The notes under the pieces: generated by a model
What the model saw: the letters and a program-made list of their open reading frames with translations, nothing else
What the model was told of the DNA's origin: nothing
Databases searched by the model: none
Translations under genes and position numbers: made by a program
NCBI RefSeq assembly: GCF_000720115.1
Contig: NZ_JOIR01000013.1
Coordinates: forward strand, 1 to 64,000
DNA: 64,000 bases
DNA from: Streptomyces sp. NRRL F-2580
GTDB taxonomy: Bacteria > Actinomycetota > Actinomycetes > Streptomycetales > Streptomycetaceae
Direction: 5' to 3'
Part shown: positions 16,356 to 25,378 of the stretch, piece after piece
Layout: every line of letters begins with the position of its first letter
How positions within the stretch are numbered: the first letter of the stretch is position 1

Positions 16356-18362
16356 ATGTCCGCATTCCCTTCCGGTCTGAGGAGGACGCCGGGCCGCGCC
16401 GGGGTCGCGGCCGCCACCGGCCTGGCCCTCCTCCTGACCCTGCCGGGGGCCGCTCTGGCGGCGCCCGGCGACCTCGATCCCACCTTCGACGGTGACGGGC
16501 GGGTCGTCACCGACTTCGCCGGTTACGACGAGAGCCGTGACATGGTCGTGCAGGCCGACGGCAAGATCGTCACCGTCGGCCTCAACACTCCTCCGCAAGG
16601 CGGCGCCGCCGACTTCGCGGTGGCCCGCTACACCACGGACGGCAGCCTCGACCCCTCCTTCAGCGGCGACGGTCTGGTCCTGAGCGACCTGCGCGGTGAT
16701 GGTGATGACGTGGCCAACGGCGTGGCGGTACAGCCGGACGGCAAGATCGTCGTGGTGGGCCGCAGCGCGGCGCCCGACAGCGGCGGGCTGTTCACCGTGG
16801 TCCGTTACCGGAGCGACGGCAGCCTCGACACCGGCTTCGACGGCGACGGCGTCGCCCTCACCGACTTCGGCACCGGGGGCCCGCAGGAGGCCTTCGCGGT
16901 GACGGTGCAGGCGGACGGCGGCATTCTCGCCGTCGGCATGAGCGGCGCCGAGGTCGCGCTCGCCCGCTACCACGCGGACGGCAGCCCCGACACCTCCTTC
17001 GACGGCGACGGCAAGGCGACCACCGCCTTCGCAGGGGGCGCGGCGACCGCCTTCGACGTGACGACCCAAGCCGACGGCAGGATCGTCATCGCCGGCCGCG
17101 CCGGCTACAACTACCCCGCGAACGCCTCCGACTTCGCGCTGGCCCGCTACCACGCGGACGGCAGCCTCGACACCTCCTTCGACGGCGACGGCAGGGTGAC
17201 CACCGCCTTCGCCGAGGCCGACGTGGCCGGCGGGGTGCAGGTGCAGTCCGACGGGAGGATCGTCGCGGCGGGATCCAGCGCCTTCGACTTCGCACTGGCC
17301 CGCTACCTCCCCGACGGCAGCCTCGACGCCGGTTTCGACGGCGACGGCAAGGTCACCACCGACTTCGGCGCCGGCACCCTGGACGGAAGCTCCGACCTCG
17401 CCCTGCAGCCCGACGGGAAGATCGTCGCCGCAGGCATCAGCCGCAGCGATTTCGCGGTGGCCCGCTACAACGTCAACGGCACCCTGGACAGCGGCTTCGG
17501 GACCGGCGGCAAGGTGACCACCGACGTCTACTTCGGCTTCTTCGACACCGCGAGCGCGGTGGCCCTGCAGTCGGACGGCAAGATCGTCGCCGCCGGAAAC
17601 ACCGGCGACGACCGCGGCCTGGTCCGCTACCAGGTCGCCGCCACCCCGCCGCCCCCGCCCGGAGTGAACCTGACCGTCACCAAGACCGGACCCGCCTCCG
17701 TCAGCCTCGGCGACCAGGCCGCCTACACCGTGACGGTGACCAATACGAGCACCACGACGACGGCCACCGGGGTCACGCTGACCGACACCCTCACCGGACC
17801 CGGCTCCCTCCTGTCCGCCACGCCCGGCCAGGGCACCTGCACCACGACCGCCACCGGCGCCAACTGCGCGCTGGGCTCCCTCGCCCCCGGGGCCAGGGCC
17901 ACGGTGCAGGTGGTCGCCGAGCCCCGGGCCACGGGCAGCCTGTCCGACAGGGCCACGGCCGGCGCCACACAGACCGACCCGGTACCCGCCGACAACACCG
18001 CGACGGCGGTCAGTACGGTCAACAACGCGCGCGGCTGCACGATCGTCGGCACCAGCGGCGCCGACAACCTGGTCGGCGGCTTCGGCAACGACGTGATCTG
18101 CGCCCTCAGCGGCAACGACGTCATCAGGGCCGGCTACGGCAACGACACCGTGCTCGGCGGGCCCGGAAACGACAACGCCGACGGTGGCTTCGGAAACGAC
18201 ACCCTGAACGGCGGGCCCGGAAGCGACACACTGACCGGTTACTACGGCGACGACCGGCTCAACACCGTCGACTCCGTCTCCGGGAACGACACCGCCAACG
18301 GCGGCGTCGGCACCGACACGTGCACGACCGACCCGGGTGACACCCGTCTGAGCTGCCCCTAG
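16356..18362 (+). CDS. Secreted delta-60 repeat / DUF11 / RTX-type protein
   Basis: A 668-aa exported protein. Residues 1-33 are a signal peptide (LALLLTLPGAALA-AP). Residues 35-430 hold about eight delta-60 repeats (DPTFDGDGRVVTDF, VQADGKIVTVG and variants), a predicted beta-propeller. After a PPPPPG linker, residues 440-550 are a DUF11 beta-sandwich (LTVTKTGPASVSLGDQ to VPADNTATAV). Residues 565-660 are RTX-like nonapeptides (GGFGNDVI, GGPGNDNADGG), a calcium beta-roll. AGGAGG lies upstream of ATG 16356. No sortase motif is seen, so it is free or calcium-attached. Possible adhesin or surface propeller; function not known. Confidence 0.85.
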   Translation: MSAFPSGLRRTPGRAGVAAATGLALLLTLPGAALAAPGDLDPTFDGDGRVVTDFAGYDESRDMVVQADGKIVTVGLNTPPQGGAADFAVARYTTDGSLDPSFSGDGLVLSDLRGDGDDVANGVAVQPDGKIVVVGRSAAPDSGGLFTVVRYRSDGSLDTGFDGDGVALTDFGTGGPQEAFAVTVQADGGILAVGMSGAEVALARYHADGSPDTSFDGDGKATTAFAGGAATAFDVTTQADGRIVIAGRAGYNYPANASDFALARYHADGSLDTSFDGDGRVTTAFAEADVAGGVQVQSDGRIVAAGSSAFDFALARYLPDGSLDAGFDGDGKVTTDFGAGTLDGSSDLALQPDGKIVAAGISRSDFAVARYNVNGTLDSGFGTGGKVTTDVYFGFFDTASAVALQSDGKIVAAGNTGDDRGLVRYQVAATPPPPPGVNLTVTKTGPASVSLGDQAAYTVTVTNTSTTTTATGVTLTDTLTGPGSLLSATPGQGTCTTTATGANCALGSLAPGARATVQVVAEPRATGSLSDRATAGATQTDPVPADNTATAVSTVNNARGCTIVGTSGADNLVGGFGNDVICALSGNDVIRAGYGNDTVLGGPGNDNADGGFGNDTLNGGPGSDTLTGYYGDDRLNTVDSVSGNDTANGGVGTDTCTTDPGDTRLSCP

Positions 18363-18497
18363 TCCGTCTCTTCCGGAACTCTTCCGGAGCTCCCCCGGAT
18401 CTCGTCCGGCCCGGGCGGGCTCCGAGGGGGCTCGTCCTTTAAGGTGACCCAGCGGGGTGGTCCGTACGGGACGGGTCGGCAATGGTCATGGGAGCAG

Positions 18498-20159
18498 GTG
18501 GAGTTGGTGGATTCTTTGCTGCCCGGTGACCCGCCGGAGATCGGAGGGTACCGCCTGCTGGCACGGCTCGGCGCGGGCGGAATGGGCGAGGTGTTCCTCG
18601 CCCGCACCGCCTCCGGGCGACCGCTGGCCCTGAAGACCGTACACCGGGACCTGAGCCTGCAGCCGGACTTCGCCGAACGGTTCGACCGCGAGATACGCAC
18701 CAACGACCGTGTGCGCAGCGCGTGGACGGTCTCGGTGGTCGACTTCAGCCAGCCGGGCGCGTCCCCGCAGTGGCTGGCGACGGAGTACGTCGCCGCGCCT
18801 TCACTGGGCGACTGGGTGCACCGGTACGGGGCGCTGCCGGCGCCAGGCGTACGGTCCCTGGCCCGGGAGCTGTCGGCCGCGCTCGTCTCCGTACGGGCGG
18901 CAGGGGTGGTCCACCGGGACATCAAGCCCGGGAACGTGCTGCTGGGCCGGGAGCGCCCCTTCCTCATCGACTTCGGCATCGCCCGCGCGGTCCGCGATCC
19001 CCGCTACACGCAGACGGGCGCCGTCATCGGCACGCCCGGCTTCCTCGCGCCGGAGCAGGCGACCGGTTCCGTGGCCTCGGCGCCGGCCGACGTGTTCTCC
19101 CTCGCCGCCGTCCTCGTGTACGCGGCCACCGGGCGCAGCCCGTTCCTGGCCGGGGGCGAGGAGCTGGATGTGCCGGCCCTCCTGTACCGGATCGTGCACG
19201 ACGAGCCACTGCTCGACGGCGTACCGGACGTACTTCTTCCGATCGTCCGGGAGTGCCTGGCCAAGGACCCGGACCGGCGACCGACCGCCGAGGAGCTGCG
19301 GGAGCGGCTCGGTGCCGCCGAGGAGGGGCACGACGACTGGAGCGGGGCGGTACCCGCGGCCCTGATGACGGAGGTCGGCCGCCGGGAGGCCGAACTCCGC
19401 TCGCTCCTCACCGCCCCGCAGCCGCCCGCCTACGCCCCTGGGGGTACGGGGCCCTCGCCGCTCGCCCCGCCGCAGCCGCCCGCGACGACTCCGGGCACTC
19501 CCCCGCCGTCCGCCGCTTCCACTCCCGGCCCCGGTCCCGGTCCCGCCGGGCGCGTCGGCGGGTGGGCATCCCGTAGGCCCCGCGTGGTCACCGCTGGCGC
19601 CGGTGCCGCCATCCTCGCCGCGGTCGTCGCGCTGGCCGTCCTGCTCCCGTTCGGCGACGGCGACGGCGACACGGCCGCGCCTCGTACCACCTCGCCCACA
19701 CCGTCCTCGTCCGCCGCTTCCGCTCCGTCCGCCCCTTCCGCCTCGTCGTCCTCCGGTCCGTCGCTGCCGGCGTCGTGGGTCGGTACGTGGTCCGGCGTCG
19801 GCCCCGGAACGCCGGAGGCGGACGGCATCACCCGCGCGCGGGCCGGTGAGTTCTCCGTCACGGTCACCCTGCACGCCGGAGCCGTGGGCGAACTCGTGGG
19901 CCGGCAGGTCAGCGACCTCAAGGAGCTCGCGACGGGACGGAACCTCGGGTGCACGGAAGCCCTCCAACTGCGCCAGATCCGCCAGGACAGCGCGGTCTTC
20001 GAGGCGGTGACAAGCCACCCGACCGACCAGACGGCCACCTTCGACTGCCCCAAGGGCAACCTCTACGTGCTGACCATGGCGGAGCAGGACCGGCTGACGC
20101 TGGAGTCGGAGGGAGCGCAGTCGGCCGGCGCGCCCGGGGCTCTGACGCGCCGTCCGTGA
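18498..20159 (+). CDS. Membrane Ser/Thr protein kinase (PknB-like)
   Basis: A 553-aa kinase. Gly-loop LGAGGMGEVF near 24-33, ATP lysine in ALKTV (K46), catalytic loop VVHRDIKPGN, DFG as IDFGIA and GTPGFLAPEQ in the activation segment; all are intact. A Pro-rich linker (about 300-350) leads to one transmembrane helix (AGAAILAAVVALAVLL) and an extracellular C-terminal domain of about 125 residues starting SWVGTWSG, without PASTA repeats. GTG 18498 is favoured over 18444 because the family starts just before LLPGDP and GGGAG precedes it. It probably senses an external signal; ligand unknown. Confidence 0.9.
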   Translation: MELVDSLLPGDPPEIGGYRLLARLGAGGMGEVFLARTASGRPLALKTVHRDLSLQPDFAERFDREIRTNDRVRSAWTVSVVDFSQPGASPQWLATEYVAAPSLGDWVHRYGALPAPGVRSLARELSAALVSVRAAGVVHRDIKPGNVLLGRERPFLIDFGIARAVRDPRYTQTGAVIGTPGFLAPEQATGSVASAPADVFSLAAVLVYAATGRSPFLAGGEELDVPALLYRIVHDEPLLDGVPDVLLPIVRECLAKDPDRRPTAEELRERLGAAEEGHDDWSGAVPAALMTEVGRREAELRSLLTAPQPPAYAPGGTGPSPLAPPQPPATTPGTPPPSAASTPGPGPGPAGRVGGWASRRPRVVTAGAGAAILAAVVALAVLLPFGDGDGDTAAPRTTSPTPSSSAASAPSAPSASSSSGPSLPASWVGTWSGVGPGTPEADGITRARAGEFSVTVTLHAGAVGELVGRQVSDLKELATGRNLGCTEALQLRQIRQDSAVFEAVTSHPTDQTATFDCPKGNLYVLTMAEQDRLTLESEGAQSAGAPGALTRRP

Positions 20160-20166
20160 ACCGGCG

Positions 20167-20197
20167 TTGACCTCAAGCGAACTTGAGGTCGTAAACC
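20167..20197 (+). promoter_or_regulatory. SoxR-type promoter with 19-bp spacer
   Basis: The -35 TTGACC (20167-20172) and -10 TAAACC (20192-20197) are separated by 19 bases, the over-long spacing used by MerR-family activators. Between them lies CCTCAAGCGAACTTGAGG (20171-20188), matching the E. coli soxS SoxR box at all but the two central bases, with arms extending to GACCTCAAG/CTTGAGGTC. Transcription should start at about 20204-20205, at or next to the ATG, giving a leaderless mRNA. Confidence 0.85.
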
Positions 20198-20204
20198 TGT
20201 GCTC

Positions 20205-20777
20205 ATGACTACTCCACTGCGTATCGCACTCGTCGTCGGCAGCACCCGGGAAGGCCGGTTCGGCCCGACGGTCGCCCGCTGGTTCGAAGCCGTCGCCACC
20301 GCCCGCGCCGACGTCGAGCTCACCGTCATCGACCTGGTCGACGCCGACCTCCCCGCGCACTGGACCTCCGACCTCACGCCGCGCGGCCGGGCCTTCGTCC
20401 AGCGCCTCGCCGAGGCGGACGCCTACGTGCTGCTCACCCCCGAGTACAACCACTCCTTCCCGGCCTCACTGAAGCAGGCGATCGACATCGCCGGGCGCGT
20501 CTGGGCGCGCAAGCCGGTCGGCTTCGTGTCCTACGGCGGGCTGTCGGGCGGCCTGCGCGCCGTCGAGCAACTGCGCCTGGTCTTCGCCGAGCTGGCCGCG
20601 GCCACCATCCGCGAGACGGTCAGCTTCCACCAGTTCCCGTTCGACGAGGCAGGCCGGCCCCACGACACCGGGGCGGCCGAGAAGGCGGCCGTGACGATGC
20701 TCGACGACCTGGTCTGGTGGGCCGACGCCCTCCGTACGGCGCGTGAGCGCGACACGGTGTGGAGCGAGGCCTCGTGA
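20205..20777 (+). CDS. NADPH-dependent FMN reductase, SoxR regulon member
   Basis: A 190-aa flavodoxin-fold reductase: VVGSTREGRFGPTVA is the FMN phosphate loop, and PEYNHSFPASLKQAID is the conserved active-site strand-loop. It matches the NADPH-dependent flavin reductase of the S. coelicolor SoxR regulon (SCO2478 type) in family and in having a SoxR box. ATG 20205 coincides with the predicted transcription start, so translation is probably leaderless; the GTG two codons earlier is less likely. Expected to be induced by redox-active metabolites such as quinones or phenazines. No soxR gene lies in this window. Confidence 0.9.
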   Translation: MTTPLRIALVVGSTREGRFGPTVARWFEAVATARADVELTVIDLVDADLPAHWTSDLTPRGRAFVQRLAEADAYVLLTPEYNHSFPASLKQAIDIAGRVWARKPVGFVSYGGLSGGLRAVEQLRLVFAELAAATIRETVSFHQFPFDEAGRPHDTGAAEKAAVTMLDDLVWWADALRTARERDTVWSEAS

Positions 20778-20821
20778 GGGCCGCCCGCCACGACGCCTGA
20801 GGCCCGGACGCGTCCGGGGAC

Positions 20822-21033
20822 GCCGAGACGGCGGTGGCGACCCTGCTCCCCGAACTGCACCCGCTGGCGGAGCACCGGGCGGATCCGCTCCTCCTGCGGG
20901 TGGCCCCGCCCGGCTCGCCGCATGGGTACCGACAGGGCGACAGTGGCCGACCTGACCTTCGATCAGCTGGAACGACTTCAGCGACGCGGCGCGGCGGCAC
21001 GGCCTGGGCGCGCTGCCGTACCGGCCGAGCTGA
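20822..21033 (+). pseudogene. Possible decayed gene fragment
   Basis: Two protein-like stretches in different plus frames: ATLLPELHPLAEHRADPLLL (from about 20830) and WNDFSDAARRHGLGALPYRP ending at TGA 21031-21033. Together they look like a frameshifted remnant, but I recognise no family. The call rests on composition only. Confidence 0.22.
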
Positions 21034-21073
21034 ACCTTCACCCGGTCGCGCGCCGCCGCGCGGCGGCGCGCGG

Positions 21074-21646
21074 TCAGCGCAGGTCGAGCCGCATCAGGAC
21101 GCGGGGGTGCCCGGCCAGCACCGAGGTCGTGTCGGCGGCGTGGGTGAACCCGGCGCGTTCGAAGTTCTTCCGGATCCCGGCGTACGCCATCGTCATGTCG
21201 ACCTTGGCGTCACCGTTGTCGAGCGGGTACGCCTCGACGGCCGGTGCGCCGTGGGTGCGGGCGAACGCGACCGCGCCGGCGATGAGGGCGTGCGAAATGC
21301 CCTGCTTGCGGTGGCCGGGGCGGACCCGGATGCACCACAGCGACCAGACCGGCAGGTCGTCGACGTGCGGGATCGTACGGCTGCGCGCGTAGGAGGTGTC
21401 CGAGCGCGGCGCCACCGCGGCCCAGCCGACGGGCTCGTCGCCGTCGTAGGCGATCACCCCCGGTGGGGTCTGCGCGCCGCACAGCCGGGCGACGTACTCA
21501 CCGCGGGCCGGTCCGCGCAGCTCGTTGTTGAGCTTGGACGGGATCCGGTGGCTGAGGCACCAGCAGACGTTGGCGCCGGCCGACTTCGGACCGAGCAGGG
21601 CGCGGACGTCCGCGAAGTCCGAGGCCGGGCGAACTTCGATGGTCAT
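21074..21646 (-). CDS. GNAT family N-acetyltransferase
   Basis: A 190-aa acetyltransferase. The acetyl-CoA pyrophosphate loop is RVRPGHRKQGISHALI, preceded by the beta-4 strand LWCIRV, and followed by AVEAYPLDN and a C-terminal GIRKNFERAGF. The N-terminal half is Cys/Trp-rich (NVCWCLSHR), as in a subgroup of small-molecule GNATs. ATG 21646 starts just before the first strand (IEVRPASDF). Substrate unknown; monocistronic, divergent from the PLP decarboxylase. Confidence 0.85.
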   Translation of the reverse strand: MTIEVRPASDFADVRALLGPKSAGANVCWCLSHRIPSKLNNELRGPARGEYVARLCGAQTPPGVIAYDGDEPVGWAAVAPRSDTSYARSRTIPHVDDLPVWSLWCIRVRPGHRKQGISHALIAGAVAFARTHGAPAVEAYPLDNGDAKVDMTMAYAGIRKNFERAGFTHAADTTSVLAGHPRVLMRLDLR

Positions 21647-21918
21647 GACACCACCATGGCACGGTGCAGGGCCCTCACGTGGGCAGGGACCGCAGGTGTA
21701 CCGGGACTGTCCGAAGTGGACGTCCTCGTCGAGCCTTCGCCAGCCGAGCCACGGGCAGTCCGCGGTCGGATGGGGCGAGGAGCCGCGTTCGGCCATCCGG
21801 CCGTGATCGCGTTCCCGGCCCTCGTCCGGCCGGGCCCCCGCCGGCCGTGTGGTGACGATCATGCGGGGTCCACGGCACCGGCTTGCGAGGCGGCGGCGCC
21901 TGTCCCATAGTCCGAGGT

Positions 21919-23286
21919 ATGGACGCGCGCGAGGCGGCGTTGCGACGAGCACACGACCATGCCCTCCGCTGGCTGGCCAGCCTGTCCGACCGCCCGGTTC
22001 CCGCACGCGCTTCGGTCGACGAGATCGTGCGCGCGCTCGGAGCCGAACTCCCCGAGGGTCCCAGCGCCCCCGCCGACGTCGTCGATCTGCTGGCCACGGC
22101 CTGTGAGCCGGGACTGACCGCGTTCCCCAGCGGCCGCTTCTACGGGTTCGTGATCGGGGGCACCGAACCGGCCGCGCTCGCCACGGACTGGCTGGTCAGC
22201 GCCTGGGACCAGAACTGCGTGATGCGCGCCGTCTCGCCCGCGTACACCGCGGCGGAGGACATCGCCGGCGCGTGGCTGCTGAGGCTCCTCGGCCTGCCCG
22301 GTGACAGCGCGGTCGGCTTCACCACGGGTGCCACGATGGCGAACTTCACCTGCCTCGCCGCCGGGCGCGACGCGGTGCTGCGCAGCGCGGGCTGGGACGT
22401 CGCCCGCGACGGACTCGCGGGCGGGCCGCCCGTACGCGTCATCGCCGGCGAGGACCGGCACATGGCCGTCGACCTGGCGCTGCGCTACCTGGGTCTCGGC
22501 CGGCCCGAGCTGGTGCGGGCGAACGGGCAGGGGCGCATGGAGGCGGAGGCCCTGCGGGACGTCCTGGCGGACGGCGGCCGGCTCCCCACGATCGTGGTCC
22601 TCCAGGCCGGAGACATCCACTCCGGCGCCTTCGATCCCTTCGCCGAGACGATCCGGGCCGCTCGCGGGGCGGACGCGTGGGTGCACGTGGACGGCGCCTT
22701 CGGGCTGTGGGCGGCCGCCTCCCCGCGCCTCGCACACCTGACGGCGGGCTGTGCGGACGCCGACTCCTGGGCGACGGACGCCCACAAGACGCTGAACGTC
22801 CCCTACGACTGCGGGCTCGCCATCGTGCGCGACCCGCTCGCGCTGCGGGCCGCGATGGGTGTTCACGGCGACTACCTCATCCAGCACGAACACGGGGACC
22901 CCGCCGACAAGGTCCCCGAACTCTCGCGGCGCGGGCGGGCCTTCACCGTGTGGGCCGCGCTCAGGTCCCTCGGCCGGTCGGGGGTGGCCGACCTCGTCGA
23001 CCAACTGTGCCGTCACGCCTCCGCGTTCGCCGAAGGCATCGCCGCGATCGACGGCGCGAGCGTCCTCAACGACGTGGTGTTCACGCAGGTCTGCGCCGAG
23101 TTCGGCGGCGACGAGCGTACGGAGCGGGTGCTCGCCCGGCTGCTCGACGACGGCACGGCGTGGATCAGCGGCTCCACCTGGCACGGCCGGCGCGTCATGC
23201 GGATCTCGGTGAGCAACTGGTCGACGACCGACGGGGATGTGACGCGCGCGCTCGACGCGATCCGGCGCGCGTCCGCCGGCGCCTGA
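21919..23286 (+). CDS. PLP-dependent group II decarboxylase
   Basis: A 455-aa fold-type I enzyme of the aromatic-L-amino-acid / glutamate decarboxylase group. The Schiff-base lysine is in SWATDAHKTLNVPYDCG, with the cofactor Asp/Ala upstream in WVHVDGAFGLWA and the phosphate-binding GFTTGATMANF. Length is typical. The second segment VIAGEDRHMAVDLALRYLG contains the His that stacks on the ring. Substrate (aromatic amino acid, glutamate or another) cannot be set by eye. ATG 21919 has only a weak GAGG close by. Downstream DNA is a decayed small gene. Confidence 0.88.
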   Translation: MDAREAALRRAHDHALRWLASLSDRPVPARASVDEIVRALGAELPEGPSAPADVVDLLATACEPGLTAFPSGRFYGFVIGGTEPAALATDWLVSAWDQNCVMRAVSPAYTAAEDIAGAWLLRLLGLPGDSAVGFTTGATMANFTCLAAGRDAVLRSAGWDVARDGLAGGPPVRVIAGEDRHMAVDLALRYLGLGRPELVRANGQGRMEAEALRDVLADGGRLPTIVVLQAGDIHSGAFDPFAETIRAARGADAWVHVDGAFGLWAAASPRLAHLTAGCADADSWATDAHKTLNVPYDCGLAIVRDPLALRAAMGVHGDYLIQHEHGDPADKVPELSRRGRAFTVWAALRSLGRSGVADLVDQLCRHASAFAEGIAAIDGASVLNDVVFTQVCAEFGGDERTERVLARLLDDGTAWISGSTWHGRRVMRISVSNWSTTDGDVTRALDAIRRASAGA

Positions 23287-23439
23287 TCCGGAAGCCACCG
23301 TGCCGCGACCCCGGCCGCGTGCCACCCCTCCCGCACGGGGGTGTGGGCGCGCGGCTGGCATCTCCCCTCTCGTACGAAGACCTGGAAGACCCTCCGGGAC
23401 CGCGGTTCCAGCGGTCGGACAGAGAAGAGACGCGACACC

Positions 23440-23728
23440 GTGATCCAGGTACGTTCCCCGCACCGTGGCCTGATACTGGGCCTGGCCATCACCCTCGGCT
23501 GCGTGTCCGGCCTCGGCCTGCTGGCCGGGTCGCTCTACCTGCTCTTCTACGGCTCGGAAGGCGCGTGTGAGGAGCCCGGCGCACCGGGCGAAGGCCCCGG
23601 AGCGGTTCCGCGGCGTCTCGGGCATGTGTTTCCGCAAGGACGTGGCGGGCGAGCCGGCCCTGCTCCGGGGCAGGTCCGCGGGGCCCGGGGAAGTCCTCGT
23701 GGCCGTGGAGTCCGCGCTGGACTGCTGA
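23440..23728 (+). pseudogene. Frameshifted small membrane protein
   Basis: GTG 23440 opens a frame with one hydrophobic helix (GLILGLAITLGCVSGLGLL) ending in LYLLFYGSEGAC. Beyond that the same frame becomes Pro/Gly/Arg-rich, whereas the next frame reads AKAPERFRGVSGMCFRKDVA and so on to VAVESALDC with TGA 23726-23728. The simplest reading is a small membrane-anchored protein of about 95 aa with a shift near 23565-23600. The alternative is two small overlapping genes, the second from GTG 23567. Family not recognised. Confidence 0.4.
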
Positions 23729-23872
23729 ACCGCGACCCGGGGGCTCCCCCTGGCGGCGGGTCAGGCAGGTGACGGTCACCACCCGTTGGTGGTCTCCGCG
23801 GGCCGGCCCGCCCCGGCGCGTTCGGCGGCGGGGCGGGCGGCGGCGCAGGGGCGCTCCGGGGCCCCTCGGCGG

Positions 23873-24535
23873 TCAGCCCCGGAAGCCTTCGGGGCGGACC
23901 GGGGAGGCTTCGGCGAGGGCCTTGGTGACCCCGTCGACGCCTTCGCGGAGTCCGTAGACGGGGGTCTCGGGCTGCTGGCGCCAGGAATCGTCGATGCCTC
24001 CCGCGTCCACGGTGTCGAAGCCGAGCTCCTCGATGAGCGCGCGGACGGCCTTCTTCCCCGCCTCGTCGTCGCCCGCGACGGGCAGGGCGATCCGGTCGGG
24101 CGCTCCGGCCGGGCGGTGCCGGTCGAGGATGTCCTGTGCGTAGGTGCCGTTGAAGGCCTTGATGACGGGGTGTCCGAGCTGCCGCTCGGTCCAGCGGCTC
24201 TCGGTCAGGCCCTCGTCCTCGACGCCGGCGATCCGGCCGTCGCGCTGCTGCGGGTAGTAGTTGCCGGTGTCGATGACGGTGAAGCCCTGGGCCGCCTCGT
24301 CGAAGAGGCCGGCGGGCAGCTCCGGCACGTTCTTGAAGGGGATGGTGACCACGACGATCTCGGCTCCGCGCGCGGCTTCCGCAACGGTCACGGGGGTGGC
24401 GCCGGTCTCCTCCGCGAGGGCCGACAGGGTCGCGGGGCCGCGCGAGTTCGCCACGGAGACGTCGTGCCCGAGGGCGGTGAGCCGGCGGGTGAGGTTGCCG
24501 CCGATGTTGCCCGCGCCGATGATGCCGATCTTCAT
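23873..24535 (-). CDS. F420-dependent NADP reductase-like oxidoreductase
   Basis: A 220-aa Rossmann protein beginning MKIGIIGAGNIGGNLTRRL, the NAD(P) loop of the Npd/F420-dependent NADP+ oxidoreductase family, with the 2'-phosphate-binding region SVANSRGP. VVVTIPFKNV and VIKAFNGTYAQDI are the conserved segments lining the second cofactor site. Cytoplasmic; it likely passes hydride between NADPH and F420, or acts as a related dehydrogenase. The ATG at 24535 is at the immediate N-terminus of strand 1. Single gene, with a separate divergent secreted-protein gene 266 bp away. Confidence 0.87.
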   Translation of the reverse strand: MKIGIIGAGNIGGNLTRRLTALGHDVSVANSRGPATLSALAEETGATPVTVAEAARGAEIVVVTIPFKNVPELPAGLFDEAAQGFTVIDTGNYYPQQRDGRIAGVEDEGLTESRWTERQLGHPVIKAFNGTYAQDILDRHRPAGAPDRIALPVAGDDEAGKKAVRALIEELGFDTVDAGGIDDSWRQQPETPVYGLREGVDGVTKALAEASPVRPEGFRG

Positions 24536-24801
24536 GAGCTCTCCTGTGCCTGCTGGGTCAGTGTCGCGCTCGTGCCAACTTCCGGCGCCTGCACGGCATT
24601 CCGGTCCCGGACGGCTGACCCCCGCAAGAGCGACGGGATCGCGCCGCGGCAGGAGGGCCGATCGGCGCGCGGGGCCGCCTGTGACATGCCCGATGCGTCC
24701 ACCAGCGTGACTTTTCGGCCATTTCTCGCATTCCGAGAACCGGGCGGACTCTGGGGCGCGTCGGTCCGTTCAGCCACTCAGCACGGGGAAAGGCTCAGCC
24801 G

Positions 24802-25293
24802 ATGTCCAAGCCCTCAGCCAAGCGAACCGCCTCCCTCACCCTCGCTTCCGCCGCCGTACTCACCCTCGCCTTCGTCACCACCACCTCCGCCTCCGCCTCC
24901 GCCGACGGATCCACGCCGAAGCGGGCCCAGGCGGCCGCGGCATTGCCGTCCGTCTCGGGCAGCCCGCAGGCGGCCTTCACCCGCATCGCCGACTTCTACG
25001 GTTCCTACGTCGACGCGGTCTACGACGGAGACGGGCAGACCGCGGACCGGCTGCGCGCCCTGTACCTCTCGGAGCCGCTCCAGGCGCAGCTGAGGCAGTG
25101 GGAGGAGGCGAACCACGCGGACGGCGTGCTCCGCGCGCAGAACGTGCCGCTGCAGTGGAAGGTCGCCTCCACCGGCAGCGGCACGGGCAAGACCAACGCC
25201 ACCGTCACCCTGACGTGGGGCGGCGGCGCCACGACCAAGGTCTACGTCCAGGCCGACCTGGCCACCCGGAAGATCGTGTCCATTCGGGACTGA
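24802..25293 (+). CDS. Small secreted protein, unknown
   Basis: A 163-aa exported protein. Residues 1-34 form a signal peptide (SAKRTASLTLASAAVLTLAFVTTTSASASA). The mature part (FTRIADFYGSYVDAVYDGDG, LRALYLSEPLQAQL, TLTWGGGATTKVYVQADLAT) looks like a compact NTF2-like or cystatin-like alpha-beta fold of about 110 residues. No Cys. AAAGG lies ten bases before ATG 24802. It is convergent with a lipoprotein gene and shares a strong two-way terminator. Confidence 0.75.
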   Translation: MSKPSAKRTASLTLASAAVLTLAFVTTTSASASADGSTPKRAQAAAALPSVSGSPQAAFTRIADFYGSYVDAVYDGDGQTADRLRALYLSEPLQAQLRQWEEANHADGVLRAQNVPLQWKVASTGSGTGKTNATVTLTWGGGATTKVYVQADLATRKIVSIRD

Positions 25294-25325
25294 CCGACGG
25301 ACGCACGAACGCACGACGCACGAAC

Positions 25326-25376
25326 GCGGGGCCGCTCGTCGCGGGAGACGGACACCGGCGACGACGCGGCCCCCGC
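25326..25376. terminator. Bidirectional terminator hairpin
   Basis: GCGGGGCCGC-TCGTCGC pairs with GCGACGA-CGCGGCCCCCGC (two single-base bulges) around a 15-base loop. It fills most of the gap between the convergent genes ending at 25293 and 25379. Confidence 0.75.
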
Positions 25377-25378
25377 CC

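Noticed and set aside
15750..18482. 910-aa minus-strand open frame
   Set aside because: Runs antisense to the delta-60 protein; its Gly/Val repeats simply mirror the plus-strand repeat units.
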